Source: Isoetes taiwanensis
Lineage: Eukaryota; Streptophyta; Lycopodiopsida; Isoetales; Isoetaceae
Assembly: GCA_021234155.1 (NCBI GenBank)
Contig: JAJEKV010000030.1
Location: forward strand, 3,904,889-3,968,888
Length of the DNA stretch: 64,000 nucleotides
Direction: 5' to 3'
Position numbers and translations under genes: made by a program. Below the pieces are notes generated by a model, which was not told where the DNA came from, did no database searches, and saw only the letters and a program-made list of their open reading frames with translations. How positions within the stretch are numbered: the stretch's first letter is position 1; every line of letters begins with the position of its first letter. Positions 1 to 14,033 of the stretch are shown here, piece by piece.

Positions 1-3000
1 TATCACTTGATTAACTATGTAGGTATATGTCTGATTAACCATGTCTTGATTAATCATCAATTTCGATTAACCAATAAGATATTCCAGCATAATAAAGGTT
101 CTTTATATATTTTTGTATGCTTTCTTATTATGGTTTTGCTATGATTTAGTCGTTGTATTCATTTCAAGGAAGAGGGCAAATTGTGTACGTGCCCTTTCAT
201 GCACAGATACTCTGGGCCGAAAGGCCTGATATATAGCCGTGGTCTCAAGGCCTTGGCCTAATTTTGTGTCATGTGGGGAGCAAGATTGGATCATTTGTTG
301 TCCGATTCCTCCTGGCCAGCTTGGTGATTCAGCCGTCCAAGGTTTGTCATTTGTTATTCACCGCCGTGGGCATGTCATCATGAAGAATTTGACTTTGGTA
401 AATGGCAAGGCTCAATGGCTACCACTTGGTTGAATGGATGGTATCTTGTTTGCCATAGATGTTTTCTCAAGAACAGTGGAAGAACCTTTACATTCAAAAC
501 ATGGTTATTTCTTCTCTTCGCTACTTTTAAGCTGTACTATGGGGTATAAGACAAGATGTTATTTGCTAGAGAAACACTAAAACAACTACCTGGCCAGAAA
601 ATGGTGCCAAGAGAGGTCTCTTTACCCTTTTTTCATAGCTCGTGATACCGGGCCGCTTGCTTTCTATAGGCAAGCTTCTATCTTTCGTAATATTCAACAG
701 AGGGTTTCACGAAGACCAAGATTGTCCCGTGGTGAAAATGATGTACAACTTGTATGTCACAGTTCATTAGATCTATTATTTCGTTTTTCGCTCTTACGAT
801 CCGCCATTACTTGGTATATAGTATATGCTTTTATTTATGACATCTTTTCTTTAGCGAAGATCGCTGATGCGCTTCACCAGTCGAAGACATATCCATATTT
901 CTGGAATTCATAGGAGAAGCTACATCATCAAACTCCGGCGATTCAACAGATATGACCGGCGAAGTTGGCTTTATCTGGCCTCTGGGTCCCGTAAACTTCA
1001 GATCAAACATTACACCGGCAGCGAAGAAACCATATCGGCGAAATGGACGCTTTTTTCTCCCATCCACGCGATTGGTTTCAAAAACACCCACGTAGCTCAA
1101 TAGCAAAGCCCACTTCTTTTTGGTATTACGACACTTCAAGTGGCAGTGAAGTATGTTATGAATGAAGAATGGTCTCTACGTCTATATGCATATGTTTTAT
1201 GTTGATATGCACAAAATGAGTATTATCGTCTCTAATTTCTAATTCATAAACAAATATTATTTACAAATATTCTCTTTATATATCCAATCACATGTTTGTA
1301 TTTTGCCTGATATTTATTGCAGTGCATGCTAGAGGAACATGTGGCGTATGTATTTTTCTGAAATTTTGAGTAACCTAAGTTCATTCTCGACTTCTACCAT
1401 TATATAACCATTATATCTCCTAATTGTCATGGATTTGTTTTTGGTCTTTTAACGCCTAGCGTATAAAAAGTTTAGACAAACACACACCATTAACCCATAC
1501 CCAACAAAATCCTCCCAAAAAAATTGTTTCAAATTCCTTCTAACCACATAGGTATACGCCTCTAAATAAGATATCTGATGTAACCATATAGAACAATGTC
1601 AAGATTAACCAACACAAGATGGTCCTCGATTAACCATATAGCATATATGTCCCGGACACAAAGGTGTATGTCCTCGACAACTACATAGGCATGTCCCTCG
1701 ATTAACCATAACCACTTGATGAACCACACAAAATGTAGTGAATAAGAAATGTTTAGTGAATAAACATTGAATAAATTTATAGTCCAAGAGAGAAAAGTAC
1801 TTTGTTCATTGTTGACTATACAAAGAACTAATGCATGCCTACATGCATTCCCTCGAATGGCCCCAGCACAATACATTCAGTGCAAGATATACGATATTAT
1901 GGTAAGGCTTAGAGGTACCTCATGCTATGGCCATTGCAAAACATAGCGAGACTATGATGACAATATTGGGGAAGCCCCACTTCTATCCCCATGAACTCCT
2001 TGCTGCATGTGCATGTCCCCGCTTTGGGGTATTCATAAGCAGTACCCTTGAAAGTTCCCCTTGGGGAAGTCCTTCCAGTTGTTCTTTAGCGCATTGCCAT
2101 GATCATTTTTAAATTCTACTCTTAGAGTTCTTTGTCGGTCTTCTAGAAGAGTTATCCTTGGCGTATTTTTAATGACGCCAAAATGGTCCTGTTGCCGTCC
2201 CCAGCGACGATGGTCGTCCACTAAAATCATCTCCGTAGCAACCCCATACGGTTCCATGCCCGGATTGAATTCCATTCCGTGTTAAATCACAGGCCGATGG
2301 GTAATCCATCGACGGCTATAAGATGTATTTCCCCATTCAACCCAGCTATAGAGACTTCCCATTCTTCATCTCCGGTTCTCGGAATATGTTTTAGCTAACC
2401 GAGAAATCTCTTTGGCTTCGATCTGCTGTTTGGCATGGACAAGTGGGCTGAGGCGTAGTGAGCCGGCGAGAAATCAACAGTTTCAGGAGCCGTAGAGTCT
2501 GAAAATACCGACGTTCACAAGTGCTCGATACCGAAAATCCGGCCCTCAGGTTATCGAGCCATTTCTATCCGGGCCGGTGCTTCAGTCTTGCTTTTTGGGG
2601 ACCTGAACGTACAGCTTCTATACTCTGGTTCTCTCCAGGTTGTTATGTACCAGCGAAAATGTTTAAACCTGTTTCTTCCCTCAGATACTTCAGAGGGATT
2701 CTCAAGGGATTCTCCTTTTTCCAACTGGTTGTCTTATTCAGCGGCAAATTTCCGTATGTTCTTCCGGCGAGCTTCTCCTCGTGACAGGCGAGCCAACTTT
2801 CATTATGGTAACCGGCCAGATAATTGATGGTGTAGAAGCATGATTGATGATATTGATAGTGATGGAGCGGCGCTTCCTCCTCTCACCAAATCAAGTGACT
2901 CACAAACATGAGTATCATAAATGAGTCTTTAAACCATAAAGCCAAGCTACGCTATTGATGTGAGCAGCGGTTTAGCACCGTGAGATTGTCGTGATCTCAT

Positions 3001-6000
3001 CGGGAATCGTACCATTAATACTGGCAGATTTTCAATCCTAAAATAAGTTTTGTGGTCGGGTCAACTTGTGTGCCACATCACCTTTACTTTTTAATTTTAA
3101 TGTCACACGGCAACCGTCTTCCAGTTTGTAGTGTAGTTATGCTTCTTAGACACCTCTGAAATGGTCATCTTGTCAAGTACCATATGTTCTCGAGCTTTTT
3201 CTACATTTACCGTAAAAGCAAACATGCATAAATTCTTCCATTTTTATTAAAAATCATTGGCCTTTATCAGATAAAAGAGCTCACCTTCTAGTGCGAAGAA
3301 GTCAACTATAGGCGGCTAAGCCACCATAACTGTGGATCCAATTTATAGGCAAGTGTCGCCATCCAATATGATATGTGTGAAGGTAGGCACAAAAGCTTTA
3401 AACACCTAATTTCATCAGCAAAAGTAGGTTCAATATGGTCAATTGAATTTTTATTACCACATATAATACATAACAAATATAATTGAAGTAGATAACAATC
3501 GTTTATTATTGAACTAAAACCCACTCTGATCCCCCCCTGTTAAGCTTTAGGTAGCGTTTCATGTGAAGCGTTCACCAGTTGGCTCCAGACCGTTGATGGA
3601 AATTTTGTGAACACCAGAGGATCGGAAAGCGTGGACTCGTGAAAGTACCCAAAAGGCATGGGATTGTTTAAAATGATATGGTTGTTTTGTACCGGTTGTA
3701 ATTATGGACCTTATCGTATTACATATCTCAAATCCTCGCGCGGAACGTAAATGTAACAAGAATATAAGGGAATATGGTTCTTAACGAAAGCAACTGAGGA
3801 TAAAACCAATAGCAAAAAGAGCATGGACACTATGGAAGGTACTTTTAGAGAAATTCTAGATATAATATGGTTATGCAAAACACATTTTGCTATGTTGGGC
3901 ATTTCTTGCTACTGAATGGCGGGTGTAGAGGTATTTTGCCTATTTGATGTGCAGATAAAAATATAGATTTTAACAAGCACATGTAATAGAAAAATATGGA
4001 GTGCACAAAGAACACTTTAAAAGTAAGAAGATCTTGATTTCATAAGGCGCTGGGTCTCGGTAGGATGTATCATCAATGACAAAAAAGACAATAGAACAAA
4101 TATGTTTATGAACTTAAAGCAAACAAGAACTCAGACTTTACATAAAAATTCCGTGAATACCCAAAATAGTGCTTTTGGATTTGATTTCCTAAAGTTCCGA
4201 CAACTAAGATATTATCTCTAGCACAATAATTGGGTTATGAGCCATAATTAAATTAACTTGATGAACTTAATTGATAAACGAGAGGTTTTTCACATCATCT
4301 GTCATATGCATTTCAAAATGATAAATTTCACAAAGCTCGTGAAATTCCTTCACACGCATTGCTGTCACACTCAGAATATTTTGTGAGCATGATTCATGCC
4401 TCCTCCACTTAATCAATCTATGTATGATTACTTAAAGTGGACATGTATATGTACATGAGTTACATATATTTTAGTTCAAGATAAATTCTATGCAAACTTG
4501 CCAACTCAATGAAATCATTATATTTAACTAACTATAATTGCAAACTCAAAGTAGGTGCAAACACAATTTTTGTTAAAACGATAGGTGGATACTAACTTTC
4601 AAGTGAAGCTTGGTAAAAGACAAAGCATTTTGGCCTCAAAGCGCATGTTTACACTTTATCATAATGTACTAACGGTGTTGCCGCTAAGCCGGCTAATGTC
4701 CGCATGTGATTTTAGTCACCTTTATCATACAAGTAACCTCTACAATAACGATCGTTGCTATTCAAGAAAAATGGACATTATTTGCTTTTGTAAGTATTTT
4801 TCTATTGAAATTGTCTAACGCATTAACATCAACGTATTGAGTTTACCGCCATTATCCAATGCCGTGTCAGCGCTGCCACGCTTAATGTCTTGGCTTGTGC
4901 TTTACTTGGCCTTTAATGTCCATGTGTGCAACCACTCACACAACACCATGGTTGATGCTTTGCAAGAATGGTCATGATTTGCTATTGTATTTCTCAAGGT
5001 ATAGTAAACATAAAACATTATGAGGTGATATAATAAATGTGATTTTAATCAACGGAAAAGCAGTTCGAACAAATTACTCAAATCCGACGATTCTATCATT
5101 AAACATGGACTACTGCCCAAATCTAGGATTTCCAAATCCCAAAGGCTCATTATGTCTATCGTGGTTCATTGGAACCCTACATCAAGGTGGTCATAAAATG
5201 GAGTAGCAAAGAAATGAAAAATGGTAATTGAAATTTTCTCCCAATTGGAAGAAAACGTTAGAGGAAGATACAATTTTGAATTGATAATTAGATAAAAATC
5301 TTAAAAAGAACATCTAGAAGATTTTTGGTTGTTTCAAGTATGACATTTCTCCAAAAATGGATGCTTGAGATCACGGCAACCATTGCATAAAAATCGATGA
5401 ATGGTTGTTTTAGCAATTGCATAATTTCCGTTACCTCATATTCACCATTCTAGCTGACCATCAATATATTTTCTATTTATGAGGATGCTTGTGAATGTCA
5501 TAATATGAAATTTTCAATTTGTAAACGTTATAGTGAAGCCCTATGCCTCATTTGTAATAAGAGGCGCATGTTCCATGAGAGTTCCACTTCATAGCAATGG
5601 ATATGAGCTTTCAAGAATCCCAAAGCACATTTTGAAAATCAAAGTTCTAATTTTAGTCAAGCTCTCGGGTCAGTCAAGGCCTGTGGAGTATAGGATGTAT
5701 TATAAATTATAAGGTTAAGTTGTTGGTAAGAACTCTATGGACATATGTCTTCGATTAAAGCTCCAGGTACCATTATCATAAACAACTGCCCAATATTGCC
5801 AGTTGTGGGCATATTCCTACACGTCACCTTTGAAAGATTAAAAGACATACATCCCCCAAAAAAACAAAGCAATTCGCCAAAACCATCGCAGTATTAGAAA
5901 TACTAAATAATATGTGTCCATCCATTTATGAATGAGACCTGAAATAATGAAATGGGAGGGACACACTTGTGCGCGTTTTTCTATGTGGACGCAACAATAA

Positions 6001-9000
6001 GAAATAATCCCAACTATATAACTCAAAATACAACTAAATAATCTATGTTTGAACAAATAGTACACAAATAACAAATAATACAACCATTACAAATTCGAGT
6101 ATCTATGTTTTTAGACAACTTCCATACCGTGCCTTTTCACCGCCAGTTCCGGCCAGAAAGTGTAAGCCTCCAATCATTTCAACTATATAGTACATTGTAC
6201 ATTATTATGTTATATAGTTGAAGACAACTTAAACATAAGCAAGACCTATTTGGATAGATTAGAGACATTTTTGAAGATTCGTATCATGATACAATCCATC
6301 CTTCCACCACTTCTTTCCCCGCAATTATTATTTCATAAATGCAACTCTTTTGTTCTCTCTGCCATAATTTATAACTCAAAAATAACATTTAATTTTGTAG
6401 AATCAACTCGTAGCACAATTTCATTTTAAAATTAATCATTGGGCATAAGTATTTGTCTATGTTGGAATGCTAAAACTAAATATGTCTCAATGTCCAATCA
6501 AACCATATCTCTTGTTTTCTTGTTTGGGAGGAAGATATAATGCCAATGAGAGTACGTCCAGAGAGTAAAAGTCCAAAGAGCAAAACGTGTGCCCATAGTA
6601 CAAAATGGTCCCAATATGTTCGACATCAGGTTTTTGCCAATTTAAATTCAGAAAGATATGGAAAATGCAATATTGATTTTGCAATTACAAACATTCTGTA
6701 GCTTTTCCCAAACAAAACATGTAGCTAAACAATCTACTCCACCAATATTCTACATGTTCTACATGGCTGCCATATTAAAAAATAAGAAAACAGTTATCCT
6801 AGCTCCAAATCTACCCGTTTTCATATACTGCACACGTTGTTAAGTGCCACAAAACCTTCTGAGCCACATGGAAAGATCACATCAGATCCTTGCATGAACG
6901 TAATAGTTCCTAACAAATCTTTTTGATGATCTTTACCAATGCCTTCTTGAATTATCATATAATTAGCATGCCATCATTTCAAATCAAACAAACCACGCCA
7001 TCATTATTTTCAGTCGCTTAATCAGTAGTACTGTTCGAAGGTCTGCAACCATGGATCCTTCAACATGTGGCCGTGGAGTCCAGATTGTACAAACCTGCAG
7101 CATATTGGCCGATACAGCCACAAGTATACAAGCAACAACACTAACAAACTACCAAAGCAAAGCTGTTTTAGAAACCATCTCCACAACGCCATGCATAACG
7201 CGAAAGACCGGGGCAAACACGCCATTATCGGTTGCCACCCGACCTTGAAGCACATTTGTTACTTAAATTTCTAACGGCACTTCGTGGACTTAGCATTGCT
7301 GATTGAGCTGCTTCCAAAATCCCTCATGGAGCTCAAGTGTCGTGGAAGCAATCCACCTCTGCTCGGCGTTTATTAAAACCCGAAAACAAAGATATTAAGG
7401 GTGTCTTTGTTCACACGCCAAAGCACCGCTTTGAACAATGACAGGAAGCTGCATATGCAAGCTTATTCACCAAAACCATTTAATTGCGCGATTTCTGCTG
7501 CAGAGCTCCACATTTGTCCAAGCAAGAAAACCATGGAATAAAAAGCTCTATTAAGAGGGGAGAAGAAACATCAGAAAGAGCACCCACCTGAGTCAGGCCC
7601 CACTGTTTTGTCTAAGCAAAATACCACCAAAGCAAATAGTAAGTGTGGCATATCGTTTTTCTAGGTTTGTTATGATAACATAGAGTCATCAATTATCAAA
7701 GAATCCCCGCGTTCACACCTGAACACAACAAATACAATATATACACGCATTCAAAGTTCAAAATCAGGTTTAAATCGTCAATGAATGGATCACGCAAAGC
7801 ATTTAAAAATATTTTCAATCCAAATGGTACCAAACGTTTCTGCATGATCACCAATAAGAGCCATACTATGAATCACACAATTGGAAGTTCTTCCCATCAT
7901 TTGTTGCTTAGATTTAAGGGGAGGCACTAACTTATAGTCCACCATAACCAGTCAAATGATCCAGACTCGCAAAGAACAGTCCCAAGCAGCACACCGTATG
8001 AGGAAATGTTTAACGTTACCTATGAATAAAGATTTTGCGAATGATTCGTCTAAATATTGCAAGTTCAAATGGGAACTCTTTGAAATTATGCAACAGTGCT
8101 AGAAATATCCCTTCCATGCAGGCCTTTGCAAGGATGCAAAATGAATGTCGGCCCCTGCTCTGATATTCCATTCTAAACAATCCCTGCTTTAAAACCCGCA
8201 TTAGAAAAACTCTTGCGGAACCCCTGTGATTAGAAAAAGCTTGTGAAATGAGAATCCCGTGCTTGAAACCTTGATTGTAAACTGCAACAATTCTGCAAAG
8301 ATACTCTGTTCAAACGACTTTGTGAGGTACTGATGTCCTGTTCCTGTTCCTCTGATTTCAGGGGTTTCAGGGCTGATGTAGGCAGAGGAAGCTGGCGTAA
8401 CGCAAGGCAATGCGTTACCTCCACCGCCCAATGCCCGAAGAAAGGGAGGAAAAACTCTCGCCTGAGCAAGAGGCAAGAACATGTATAGATGCAAAAGAAA
8501 TAAGGAAAACCGGTTGTTTACCTTTTTTATTTGAAGCAGGGTATCCGATCAAAACAAAGGCCACAGCTAACCCACATCCCTCATCACCACCATATATCCA
8601 CATTGGGAGGCACCGACTGTGGATGGCCCAAAACCTGAAAAGCAAGCCAACAGAAAAAATTGGACTGGGCCAACAGAACTTCGCTGGCCGCGTCTTTAAC
8701 TCTTGATGTTCTTCTGCATTTGCTTACATGATGTTTACATTTGAATCAACGAACTTGCAGATGTAGCCCCTACACCCCAAAACCCACAAAGTTACTCACT
8801 TCAGAACCACAAATCGGCTACTTAGGCTCAAAACATTATTTGTAGTATTGGAAAATCGACCACTTTAGCCTATCCGCTCTCATCACCTAAGGAACAGAGC
8901 TGCTATTGACATTGTGGAAAGGTGTCATAATATATCTTTAAGCAGGACCGTGATCAGCCCAAAAGAAAGAAAAATGATGCGATTTCGATATAGAATCAAA

Positions 9001-10579
9001 GTGGCGAGAGGAAAAACCAGTGCCTTCCCTCGATTCCCATGCTTTCCCACTGCCATTTGTAAGCCCTTGGAAGATCAAAAACCCCAGAAAGAACTGTGAA
9101 AATGCAGAAAGAATGCTCAAAGACATTCGCTGCAACTGACTGGTTATAAACGCGGATTCAAAGCGTTTCACCTGTTATCGCTAATTATTGGTCCAAGAAA
9201 TCAGATAAGGAGATGGCACGCTGCAGTGTAATGGGCACATATCCGAATCTCAGGAAGAAAACCTTTCCAGATTCTACCGCGTTGATACCCGCCGAAATAG
9301 GAGAAGGCTGGTTCCACCACTGCGCCTCAGAGCCGTTCGACGTTAGTCCCGATCAATCCTGGAGTAAAAAGGAACAATGTAAAAAAGACAGTGATTCCCG
9401 GAATGAAAGCGCGATTTGCCGGAGTAAGAGAAGGCTGGCGTTAAAGAACGTCGAAAGCCACATTTTAAACAAGTGATTGGCATTCTCTTGTTTACTAACG
9501 TCAATATGGATAAGTTTATCTTAAAGTATCCTTGATACTTCTGCAATAATCTGAGCTACAAATGCTATAGATGATCGCATACCTCTTTGAAATACATGTA
9601 AACATATCCAACAAGCGCTACCATCAAAATAAGAAAGAAGTAATAATAGAGCAGAAGCTAATCTGTTAATGATAGAATAGAGGGACGTGTAACACACCAT
9701 TGCCAAAACAAGGGGATATATATAGTTGCACTATTTCGCCGCCACTACAACTGAAGCTGGTGAAGGTGCCGGTGCGGAAGATTCCACAACAAGAGTTTAT
9801 GCATGCAAAAAGAAGTATATTAAGAAGGTTCTTCATCCCGTACTTGAAACAAAAGATAAGGAAGAGGAAGAGAATGAAAGATGAATTATAAGTAAGCGCC
9901 AAGTAGGTGGCACTCTTTTCTATGTGATAAAATACTATTATCATGCCATTAAACACAAACATTTAAGCTACCAACTGTATTGTTATAAAAGTTTGGCGTA
10001 CAAAGTGCAAGAAAAGAAAAGAAAGAACCCAATAAAACACATACAATACATAAAGAAAGAACTCAATAAAAATTAATACAATACATAATATCCCATATAT
10101 CCTCCCCCCCAAAGGGGAAAAACGGCCATTTGATTACTTTATATACATGCTTATAGAATATTCTTATGCCACATGAATTGCTTGAAGATGACAAAAGACA
10201 TAAGTATTTATAATAATCAACAATATAACAACCAAACGTTATAACCCTTCTTGTCATATTGTTGATATGTTCATAGATCGCAAGTTTGACTACGTACTCA
10301 GCCGCCGCATCCTCGCCAACTGTGTCAGTCTATGCTAAACCTAACTTCCTAAGAGACATTTTATGAATCACCTTTCCGCCGAGAAGTATATAGAGAAAAT
10401 GATATGTAGAGCCAACACCGAGTAGATGACTTAAGGATGCCAAGAAGTTGAGGAAATGAGAGCAGCCATGAGCATCTTTTGAAATTACACGTCAACCTAA
10501 ACACAAATAATAATCGAGAGATTGCATAAAGATAAAGCTAAACACAATACGGCAAATGGAAAGTGTTTTTTATTGGTCA
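1..10579. other. Intergenic DNA, no recognisable gene
   Basis: I see no open frame over about 100 codons and no domain I can name. A degenerate motif, GATTAACCAT next to an ACTACATAGG-like string, recurs near 14-80 and 1545-1715, which suggests an old repeat. A minus-strand 80-codon frame at 2033-2275 has an even residue composition but no family I recognise. A short imperfect hairpin (TCAACTATATA arms) lies at 6179-6221. The rest looks like eroded transposon or unique intergenic sequence. Confidence 0.5.
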
Positions 10580-11780
10580 TTAGACGCCCCTGGTTGCTAC
10601 CATACCCCAACGTGATAAATACGGAAATCCCTCTTCCATGGCTTAATACAATACCATAGAGTGCCCTCCCACCCACTCCTGGACCACTGTGACGCAAGTC
10701 TCCCGCAGCGACACGAGGTGCTCGCCCCACGCCATGGGAATCCTATATGGCGAAAAGCGCACATGCCAAGCGTTGGGCACCCCGCAACAATATGCCCAAA
10801 TAATATGTACCATCACAAAGGGTGGCCCACGTCCGGCGTTGAATGCAATGACAGGACAGGACCATGGATTTGAACTGAGCACTTCAATAAGATGATTGTA
10901 GCCTTCCCAAGACGCAATCCCATGGAATCACCCTATGGGTACCTACCCGGTTACCCTCCTGGCCGATGAGGCAGTCGAGAGGCGCCCTCCTCAGCATGAT
11001 GGAACGCGGGCGCAGAGGTGCCTGCCCCAAGTGACCCCCCTGACGGCCCCACTTACTTCCCTGGGTTCCAGCGCCTGGCCACCCATTCGAGAGACCGGCC
11101 ATGGGCCACATAAGATTATAAGGTCACACCAAGGACCTGGGTGGAGGTCAAACCCATGCCCTCTGACCCGCCATAAGCTCAGCACACTTGTGGTCAGGCC
11201 GAAAAGACTCCACCCTCTGATTCACCATCATATTTCAGCTTCAATCATACTCCAAGATCCCACCAGTGGGCTCTTGGCACGACCGCAACACGTCTTAGGG
11301 AGGTTCTAGCTAGGAGCACTACCAAACTTGATAGCTTTTGTGCCCCCACCCCTAACCCAACAATACAACACTTATAATCAAAGAAGATGTGAATCACCAT
11401 CCATCATCATCATAAGTAGATCATTCCCAGAATAGAATCTGAACCATCCATCTATCAAACAAGAGTTAATAGCACACAATCTGAGCTCCAAAGACCACCT
11501 TGTCCTGGCCGGACCAGCCAACTCAAGAACATCTGAGTAGAACCGGGTCAGTGTTAGGTTACAACAACTCCTTCCTCCCTCCCGGCCCCTTCCCAAACCC
11601 CAGAATTTGGGCGTATCATGGCCGGAGTTCAATTTGCCAAATCAAGAATTTGGGAACCGAATTTAGTTAATGTTAGATAATAGTACTAATTACCCTATTT
11701 GGCTAATTAGTACTATTAGTTAATCTACTTAGGTTAATTTAACCCCAATAACTTTTGGGTGTAGAACCCAAGAAATCGGC
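10580..11780 (-). repeat. 3' LTR (minus-strand element)
   Basis: This segment aligns with 14034-15480 through several blocks, including GGAATCACCCTATGG near 10922 and TTAGTACTATTAGTTA near 11700. It lacks some segments present in the other LTR. Both boundaries are estimates. Short open frames here in several directions are chance frames within the LTR. Confidence 0.65.
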
Positions 11781-12454
11781 ATAATCGGATGCCTTCCATA
11801 TTGGTTATGAGATCCACTTGGCTGCAGAACAACAAATAAGGGTGGAGAAGCTAAATGAACCCGAGAGTCCCACTTCCATCCCGGTACCCACTGTAGCTGG
11901 CATGATCCATAATGCTTTGATGGAAGGAGGAGGTATATGAGGCTAAGCAACAAATGAACCCCAAAAACATGAACCCCTGAATATTCCTTGATCCAAGTAC
12001 TTCATCATTAACATTGTTTTTCTTTTTTTTATTTTTTTTTTGAACCTGAGCTGTGTGGTTTGCATGAAGGAAACAGGCAAAGTTGATGCACATAGCCGAG
12101 CATTAACATTGTATTAATTATAAAAACTTAGATACAAAAGATACAATTATATTACAAAATGGGGATCTAGCTGGGCGATCCCTCGCTAACTTATGTGCTA
12201 AAGCCAAATCCTTTGGCATATTGAATAATGTGGTATGGCACAAAGATTGGCTACGTCAAGAGGGCGAAGGCATCCTCGCATCTTCCCTCACAGAATAGCA
12301 TGGGTTAGAACCTAGGGTCCATCTTAAATTGCCGAGCAATTTTTGGACGAGCCGGAAGGTAGCTTCACAGCCCGGCCGACTGGATACTTTCTGATCTCCC
12401 GCAGCTACTGCCCCGCCCGACCAGGCTTCCTCCTCGAATGCAGGTGGAGGCACC

Positions 12455-12479
12455 GGGGAGGGGGGAGGGGAGAAGGGGG
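12455..12479 (+). other. G-quadruplex-prone G runs
   Basis: The plus strand has four G runs of 4, 6, 4 and 5 bases separated by 1, 1 and 4 bases. This fits the usual quadruplex pattern and lies inside the LTR retrotransposon interior. Confidence 0.6.
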
Positions 12480-14020
12480 TCTTGCTCCAGCTGGCCTGTG
12501 TCGGCCCTACTGGACTAAGATCTCCTGGCCAATGTCTCCCTCAACTTTTGGTACCCCACCCATGGCTTGCGCCTGTTTATAATCACCGGGCGCCTCTGCC
12601 GCCAGAGGGTGGTCTTCCGGCTCAAGAGTATGGTCCGGGTTGGCGTGCTCCTCAACAAGTTGGTGGTGGGTTCTCAAGACGGGGCTTAAGGTCTCTAGCC
12701 TTTTCCTTGCCTCCTTCCTCTCAAGTAGCTTCTAGCCGCCTTCTTGTTCTAAGATGTCGCTTCGCAACAGCATACACCAGCATGCCCTCGATCTCTACAA
12801 GATATCACTGGCCGGGCAACATGTCAAGCTCTTACACAGTTGCAGATCCTCTCATGGTGAGATGATGACGGTATATATCTTCCCCATGAAGATTTGCATG
12901 CCCTCATCATAGTAATAGGAGGCGTGGTAAAGTTGGCATATGGCCCTCCTCGCCCTAATAAACATATCATGTCCTTGGACAGCTGGGTTCCCCATCGTAA
13001 TCTCGCCGGCATCCTTTCCCTTCTTGTGCTATCGTGCCACCTGGCCGGGCCGGACGAAAGCACTCCATGATCGCAAAGATCTTTGGGCATGTCCTGAGGG
13101 TAATAATAATGAACAAGAGTCAAGACTTGGTCTGTCCTCTTACTCCACAAGGGTATAGGTCTCTTCGCATTCCGGGCTGACAAATATCTCTCTGCGAGGT
13201 GAAAGATAGGGTATGGTATCCGTCTCCTTCCACAAACCTCTCGTGACTAGCTGCTCGAGAAGAAGCTCCTGACCTTCTTAGGGTCACAGTGTGTCACCGA
13301 TGTGACACCTAAGCTCATGAAGAGAGGAAGACATTGCCAGGAGGAATAGCTCTTTTGTTCCCTTTGGTGCTGGGCCATGGTTTAACATAAGCAGAGTGGT
13401 AGGCAAAGCCGGGCCGGCGAGCCGCCGTGGTAGCACAAGCAGCCAGCTATGGGCGATGTGGTGGGTGCAATGGTTAAGGGCGAGGGTGCATATTCCGCGG
13501 CTGGAGGGCTAGTACTAAAAAGAGATACTAAAACTTCAACCTAAAAATGTCTGGCAGGCTTTTTTCAATGTCTTTAAAAAAAAAATTTAAAAGTCAACGA
13601 GCAGGTCGAACCGGCACACGTGGATTTTTAGATGCTTAGAATCGAAAAAGAAACCTCCGTTTAGGCAAGTGCGCCGATTTAGGGTTTTAGGTCTTTGGTG
13701 ATGCTTTTGACTCGATTGAAAGGTGTTCTAAACTAATTTTGTCCCTCGACGAATGGAACAAGAATTTCTCCAATCCGGAAGCCTTAGAGAAAGTTATGGT
13801 TCTGGGAAAGAGAGACCATTTCCGCCAAAAACCTCAATAATAGCCTTACCTTTTACACTCAAATTTTCCCTCATACCACATTGTTAGCGTGGTAAATTTG
13901 GGCCTCAATCATTCTAGCTGTGGTTCTAAGGAATTTTCCTATGTTAGAGTCCCCGACATTTACCGCTCTATCGAAAGTTAGAACATTGGCCAAGGCAATG
14001 ATCTCGTACACCAAAATCAT

Positions 14021-14032
14021 GCTTTGATACCA
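14021..14032 (-). other. Primer-binding site, tRNA-iMet type
   Basis: On the minus strand this reads TGGTATCAAAGC, one base after the LTR end. The usual plant initiator-Met primer site is TGGTATCAGAGC, so 11 of 12 bases match. Confidence 0.75.
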
Positions 14033-14033
14033 T

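Noticed and set aside
8156-8169. Sequence resembling an initiator-Met primer site on the minus strand
   Set aside because: It has a two-base insertion relative to the consensus and no LTR-like sequence adjoins it.
10935-11309. 124-codon plus-strand frame
   Set aside because: It lies within an LTR and the matching LTR does not keep the frame.
12482-13183. Overlapping frames of 119-127 codons on both strands
   Set aside because: They lie in the GC-rich interior of the LTR element, where stop codons are rare by composition, and show no domain.
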